Shown here piece after piece: positions 5,589-8,057 of a stretch of 8,057 nt of DNA; positions within the stretch are counted from its first letter, which is position 1; each line of letters opens with the position of its first letter. Origin of the DNA: Solobacterium sp. Lineage in GTDB: Bacteria; Bacillota_I; Bacilli_A; Erysipelotrichales; Erysipelotrichaceae. The notes beneath the pieces were generated by a model. The model saw only the letters and a list, made by a program, of their open reading frames with translations, searched no databases and was not told where the DNA came from. A program made the position numbers and the translations under genes. The stretch spans positions 1-8,057 of the forward strand of contig JABZMB010000055.1 in NCBI GenBank assembly GCA_015256455.1. The letters run 5' to 3'.

Positions 5589-5603
5589 AAATATGAGTAT
5601 ATT
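5576..5603 (+). promoter_or_regulatory. hsp20 promoter (sigma-A type)
   Basis: A perfect TTGACA at 5576-5581 and TATATT at 5598-5603 lie 16 bases apart. Start of transcription is expected near 5610, giving a leader of about 32 bases. The -35 lies inside the CIRCE operator, so expression should rise on heat or protein-folding stress when HrcA is inactive. Confidence 0.85.
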
Positions 5604-5611
5604 AGTATGTG

Positions 5612-5633
5612 TAAGGTGAAAGACCTTAGGAGG
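5612..5633 (+). promoter_or_regulatory. Leader hairpin touching the strong hsp20 ribosome binding site
   Basis: TAAGGT (5612-5617) and ACCTTA (5623-5628) form a 6-bp stem with loop GAAAG, at the very 5' end of the predicted mRNA. The last stem base is the first base of AGGAGG (5628-5633), an ideal ribosome binding site 8 bases before the ATG. The hairpin could stabilise the 5' end or tune ribosome access; the ribosome binding site core itself stays unpaired. Confidence 0.5.
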
Positions 5634-5641
5634 TATATGAT

Positions 5642-6061
5642 ATGAAATATATGACAACAAGAAAGAATGATTTATTTAATGATATGTTTGATGATGTATT
5701 TAGAGCACCAGTATTTACAGGAAATAATATTTTAAAGACAGATGTTCGTGAGAAAGATGGAAAGTACATCTTAGAAGTAGAAGTTCCTGGTTACAAGAAG
5801 GATGAAGTATCCATTAGCTTATTTAATGGTAATCTAACAATCAGTGCTGCTCGTACATCTTCTAATGAAGAAACTGATGATAAGGGTAGAATCTTACGTC
5901 AGGAAAGATTCAGTGGTAGTACATCACGTACATTCTATGTAGGTGACGCAATCAAAGATACAGATATCCACGCATCTTTTGACAATGGTATCTTAAAGAT
6001 TGAATTACCAACAGAGCAGAAGAAAGAAGAAGAAACAAAGAAATTTATCGAAATTCTATAA
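5642..6061 (+). CDS. hsp20: Hsp20/alpha-crystallin-family small heat-shock protein
   Basis: ATP-independent chaperone that holds unfolding proteins in the cytoplasm until DnaK/ClpB-type machines refold them. The 139-residue length is typical of bacterial members. The alpha-crystallin domain runs from about 31 (LKTDVREKDGKYILEVEVPGYKKDEV) to about 124, and includes ERFSGSTSRTFYV (88-100) and the family signature A111-x-x-x-N-G-I-L (111-118) followed by KIELP. The C-terminal I-x-I oligomerisation motif is Ile136-Glu-Ile138, one residue before the end. The N-terminal arm (MTTRKNDLFNDMFDDVF) is short and Phe-rich. The ATG at 5642 is fixed by the AGGAGG site. Regulation by HrcA is strongly indicated by the CIRCE operator over the promoter. 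It is a single-gene unit ended by a hairpin overlapping the stop codon. Confidence 0.97.
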   Translation: MKYMTTRKNDLFNDMFDDVFRAPVFTGNNILKTDVREKDGKYILEVEVPGYKKDEVSISLFNGNLTISAARTSSNEETDDKGRILRQERFSGSTSRTFYVGDAIKDTDIHASFDNGILKIELPTEQKKEEETKKFIEIL

Positions 6062-6088
6062 CTGGAAGAAATTCCAGTTTTTCTTTTG
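6060..6088 (+). terminator. Intrinsic terminator of hsp20
   Basis: AACTGGAA (6060-6067) pairs with TTCCAGTT (6072-6079) around GAAA, followed by TTTCTTTTG. The stem starts within the hsp20 stop codon. Confidence 0.85.
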
Positions 6089-6097
6089 TTTATAAAG

Positions 6098-6124
6098 AAA
6101 AGCCATTATGTAGAAATGGCTTTT
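6098..6124. terminator. Bidirectional terminator between hsp20 and the adhesin
   Basis: AAAAGCCATT (6098-6107) and AATGGCTTTT (6115-6124) form a 10-bp stem with a 7-base loop. On the minus strand it follows the adhesin stop by a few bases and has a T-rich tail, so it ends that gene; on the + strand it backs up the hsp20 terminator. It fits the convergent gene order. Confidence 0.82.
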
Positions 6125-6127
6125 TAA

Positions 6128-7825
6128 CTATCTATATGATTTTCTCTTTGCAAAGAGGTAACCACTAGTAATCATACCAACCAACAACATACCGAAGTAG
6201 AGATAGATGTTTGTGCTATCACTTGTCTTTGGTGTAGCGGTATTCTGCTTTGGTGGAGTAATATTCTTTGGTTGCTCTGTATTTGTAACGGTAAATCCTG
6301 TTGTTTGATCACCTGTGATTGTAGTGTCATAACCGTTTACGGCATCCTCAGTTACTGTGTACTGAATTTCCGTACCACTTTGATCGTACTTACGTACGTT
6401 AGAGAAACTACCTGTCCAGTTATTTGAATCATCTAGTGTTATTGTAGAACCTGTATCTGTACCGTTTGCGAATAAATGAATTGTGACTGGACCGGCCTTA
6501 GGACCTACCCATGTCTTAGTAACAGAGATATCTGTTTTGATTGGCTTATCAGTGATTGTTTGTAATGCACCACCTGCAGCTGTAACTTCTAGTGTGTATT
6601 CTGTATCGTTCAATTCATATCCACTAGGTGCTGTCTTTTCTTTCACTTTGTATGTACCTTGTACCAAAGCTTCAGAAGTAACAGTTCCATCTGCGCCTGT
6701 TGTTAAATCAAATGTTGTGCCATCTGGTTTTGTAACTGTAAACACAGCGTTTGCTAGAGTGATAGTGTTATCGTCTTCATCAACCTTTGTTAACTTGATT
6801 TTATTTGCAAGATCACCTGAACCAGAACCACCAGAGGAAGCTCTTGTGAAGTGTGCATCAAATGTATAAGTTTGATTTACAGATGTTAATGTAAGCTTGT
6901 TGTTAAGGTTTGTTCCTTCTGTGTATGTGGATTGATAAGTAAGACGATACTGTTCGCCATTCACATTTCCTACATTAATAGTAAATGTTTGATCGTTATC
7001 AGACATTGTTAGTTTGCCAGTTAAGTCTACTGGTGTAGATGTTCCAGCAATATCATTACCATACTGATCCATTTGAACTGTGGATAGTCGAATTGTATCC
7101 TTTAGGATTCTTTCAGTTGAACCAACGATTGTATCATGAATTGTAGCGTTTGGTAGTGTTGCCTTTTTGTGATTGATACGAATTTCCCAGTTCGCAAGAT
7201 GAGGATTTTCTGTGTCATACCAAGCAAACTTATTTAATGATTCATCAGTTAAAACTTGTGGGCCAGCTACGTTAACTGAACCAGATGATGAAGTCATATT
7301 AGACTTACCGGCATTTACAGAAACAGTGAATGAAGTAGACTGGTTAACAGGAACTCGTGTTAAATCAAATCTAGCAGAGAGTTGAATGTTACCATTTACG
7401 TTATAGCGGTTTTCTACCCAATTCGTAAATACAACTTTTGCGGTTGCGCCATTTGTACCTGCGGTGATATGTGCTTTCGCAATTACAGCGCCTGTTCCAT
7501 CAGCGTCATAGATATCAAAGTCGATAGGACTTGAATCTGATGAGAACATAACTGTATCTGGAAGGTCGATTGTAAAGTAGTCACCTTCTTTTAATGTTGC
7601 ACCTGTTGTATTAGCTGCCCAATCTAAATCAAAGTAGAAGTTATCAGTATAGTAGATATCTCCAACATTTGTTTTAGAAAGATTCATAAATCTGAAGTTT
7701 GTGATTGTTGCATCTACTTGTTTTGGTCCATCCTCAGCGATAACGTTTGTTTTAGACCAAGCAATGAGGGTTGTAAGTGTCATGAATAATGACAACAGGA
7801 TAGCTAAATAATTCCTCTTTTTCAT
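6128..7825 (-). CDS. Cell-wall-anchored MSCRAMM-like adhesin with SpaA and Cna-B domains
   Basis: Secreted surface protein of 565 residues, likely attached to peptidoglycan by a sortase and binding a host or matrix ligand. Order of parts: signal peptide (MKKRNYLAILLSLFMTLTTL, likely cut near residue 30); two Ig-like adhesin subdomains at about 35-190 and 195-330, resembling the ligand-binding N1/N2 fold of collagen-binding and ClfA-type adhesins; a Gly/Ser linker SSGGSGSG near 331-338; a SpaA/prealbumin-like domain (about 340-427; candidate isopeptide Lys347 and Glu396, ending in ITDKP); a Cna-B domain (about 430-518; Lys437, Glu493, Asn515); a Pro/Thr spacer; sorting signal TPKTSD (531-536), hydrophobic segment and KRKSYR tail. 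The motif departs from LPXTG at positions 1 and 5. The start is supported by AAAGGAAG on the minus strand (7832-7839). No sortase gene is in the window. The ligand is unknown. Confidence 0.9.
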   Translation of the reverse strand: MKKRNYLAILLSLFMTLTTLIAWSKTNVIAEDGPKQVDATITNFRFMNLSKTNVGDIYYTDNFYFDLDWAANTTGATLKEGDYFTIDLPDTVMFSSDSSPIDFDIYDADGTGAVIAKAHITAGTNGATAKVVFTNWVENRYNVNGNIQLSARFDLTRVPVNQSTSFTVSVNAGKSNMTSSSGSVNVAGPQVLTDESLNKFAWYDTENPHLANWEIRINHKKATLPNATIHDTIVGSTERILKDTIRLSTVQMDQYGNDIAGTSTPVDLTGKLTMSDNDQTFTINVGNVNGEQYRLTYQSTYTEGTNLNNKLTLTSVNQTYTFDAHFTRASSGGSGSGDLANKIKLTKVDEDDNTITLANAVFTVTKPDGTTFDLTTGADGTVTSEALVQGTYKVKEKTAPSGYELNDTEYTLEVTAAGGALQTITDKPIKTDISVTKTWVGPKAGPVTIHLFANGTDTGSTITLDDSNNWTGSFSNVRKYDQSGTEIQYTVTEDAVNGYDTTITGDQTTGFTVTNTEQPKNITPPKQNTATPKTSDSTNIYLYFGMLLVGMITSGYLFAKRKSYR

Positions 7826-8057
7826 ATAATACTTCCTTTCATTTGTGATTTGATATTATGGCGTACCTGCAATTATTTACTGAAAGGATTGATATAAGAT
7901 GCGAATCAATCGTAATTGCTACAGTGTGTAAATTTGCCATGCACGAATGAATTATATACCGAAATAAATTTGGATAATATTAAAGTATTCATTAAGATTT
8001 TTTTAAGTGATATTAATAGTGCTTCATTCATCAACTTATCAATAAAATATATAAAAA
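7826..8057. other. Non-coding upstream region of the adhesin, to window edge
   Basis: Very AT-rich, with no coding frame. Apart from the ribosome binding site and nested inverted repeats, promoter evidence on the minus strand is weak: a perfect TATAAT (complement of 7951-7956) lacks a good -35, and TTGATA (complement of 8037-8042) with TATTAA (complement of 8013-8018) has an 18-base spacer and a mediocre -10. No promoter can be fixed by eye. Confidence 0.5.
7869..7919. repeat. Nested inverted repeats upstream of the adhesin gene
   Basis: GCAATTA (7869-7875) is mirrored by TAATTGC (7913-7919), and inside it GATTGAT (7887-7893) is mirrored by ATCAATC (7905-7911). Both pairs are perfect 7-mers; together they can fold as one asymmetric hairpin with an 11-base bulge on one side and one base on the other. 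It lies 44-94 bases before the adhesin start and could be an operator or mRNA leader structure. Confidence 0.4.

Noticed and set aside
6483..6869. Plus-strand reading frame of 128 residues
   Set aside because: It lies wholly within the adhesin on the other strand, has no ribosome binding site, and shows the Val/Ser/Pro-rich composition of an antisense shadow.
7951..7979. TATAAT on the minus strand as the adhesin promoter
   Set aside because: The -10 is perfect, but the -35 positions read TATTAT or similar and there is no extended -10, so in such AT-rich DNA it is not enough for a feature.
1..8057. CRISPR array, tRNA/rRNA, insertion sequence, phage or toxin-antitoxin system
   Set aside because: No regularly spaced direct repeats, cloverleaf, transposase, terminal repeats or small overlapping gene pair of that kind were seen anywhere in the window.

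Overview
The window looks like chromosomal DNA of a low-GC, Gram-positive, fermentative anaerobe or facultative anaerobe (Bacillota). The signs are AT-rich codon use, strong AGGAGG-type ribosome binding sites, sigma-A-type promoters, T-tailed intrinsic terminators, an HrcA/CIRCE-type heat-shock operator, oxygen-sensitive pyruvate formate-lyase, and a wall-anchored adhesin with Cna-B-type domains. An Erysipelotrichia-like host fits the overall gene style and the variant sorting motif, but that is only an impression. There is no sign of phage, transposon, plasmid, CRISPR array or RNA gene.

Layout: (1) 1-837 (+) is the C-terminal part of an ABC exporter with a complete nucleotide-binding domain; its membrane domain lies off the left edge. 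(2) 838-1201 is a 364-base non-coding region holding a hairpin, a terminator and an unusually palindrome-rich control region for pflB, with two possible promoters and a Rex-like site. (3) 1202-5040 (+) is a fermentation cluster: pflB (pyruvate formate-lyase), a terminator-like hairpin, pflA (its radical-SAM activase) and, overlapping pflA by 4 bases, a PtpB/LipA-type tyrosine phosphatase. (4) 5108-5464 (+) is a small membrane-anchored protein of unknown function. (5) 5642-6061 (+) is an Hsp20 small heat-shock protein whose promoter is overlapped by a CIRCE operator; a degenerate CIRCE-like repeat lies 97 bases upstream. (6) 6128-7825 (-) is a 565-residue surface adhesin converging on hsp20, with a two-way terminator between them. 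(7) 7826-8057 is the upstream region of the adhesin, with nested inverted repeats.

Working together: PflA makes the glycyl radical on PflB, which then splits pyruvate plus CoA into acetyl-CoA and formate. The pflB leader appears built for heavy control, plausibly by NADH/NAD+ through Rex. The phosphatase is translationally coupled to pflA, but nothing in the sequence shows what it dephosphorylates. Hsp20, the small membrane protein and the adhesin look like independent units. Most of the window is conventional; the best leads are the pflB control region, the pflA-phosphatase coupling, the second CIRCE-like element and the non-canonical TPKTS sorting signal. No clearly new multi-gene system is visible.
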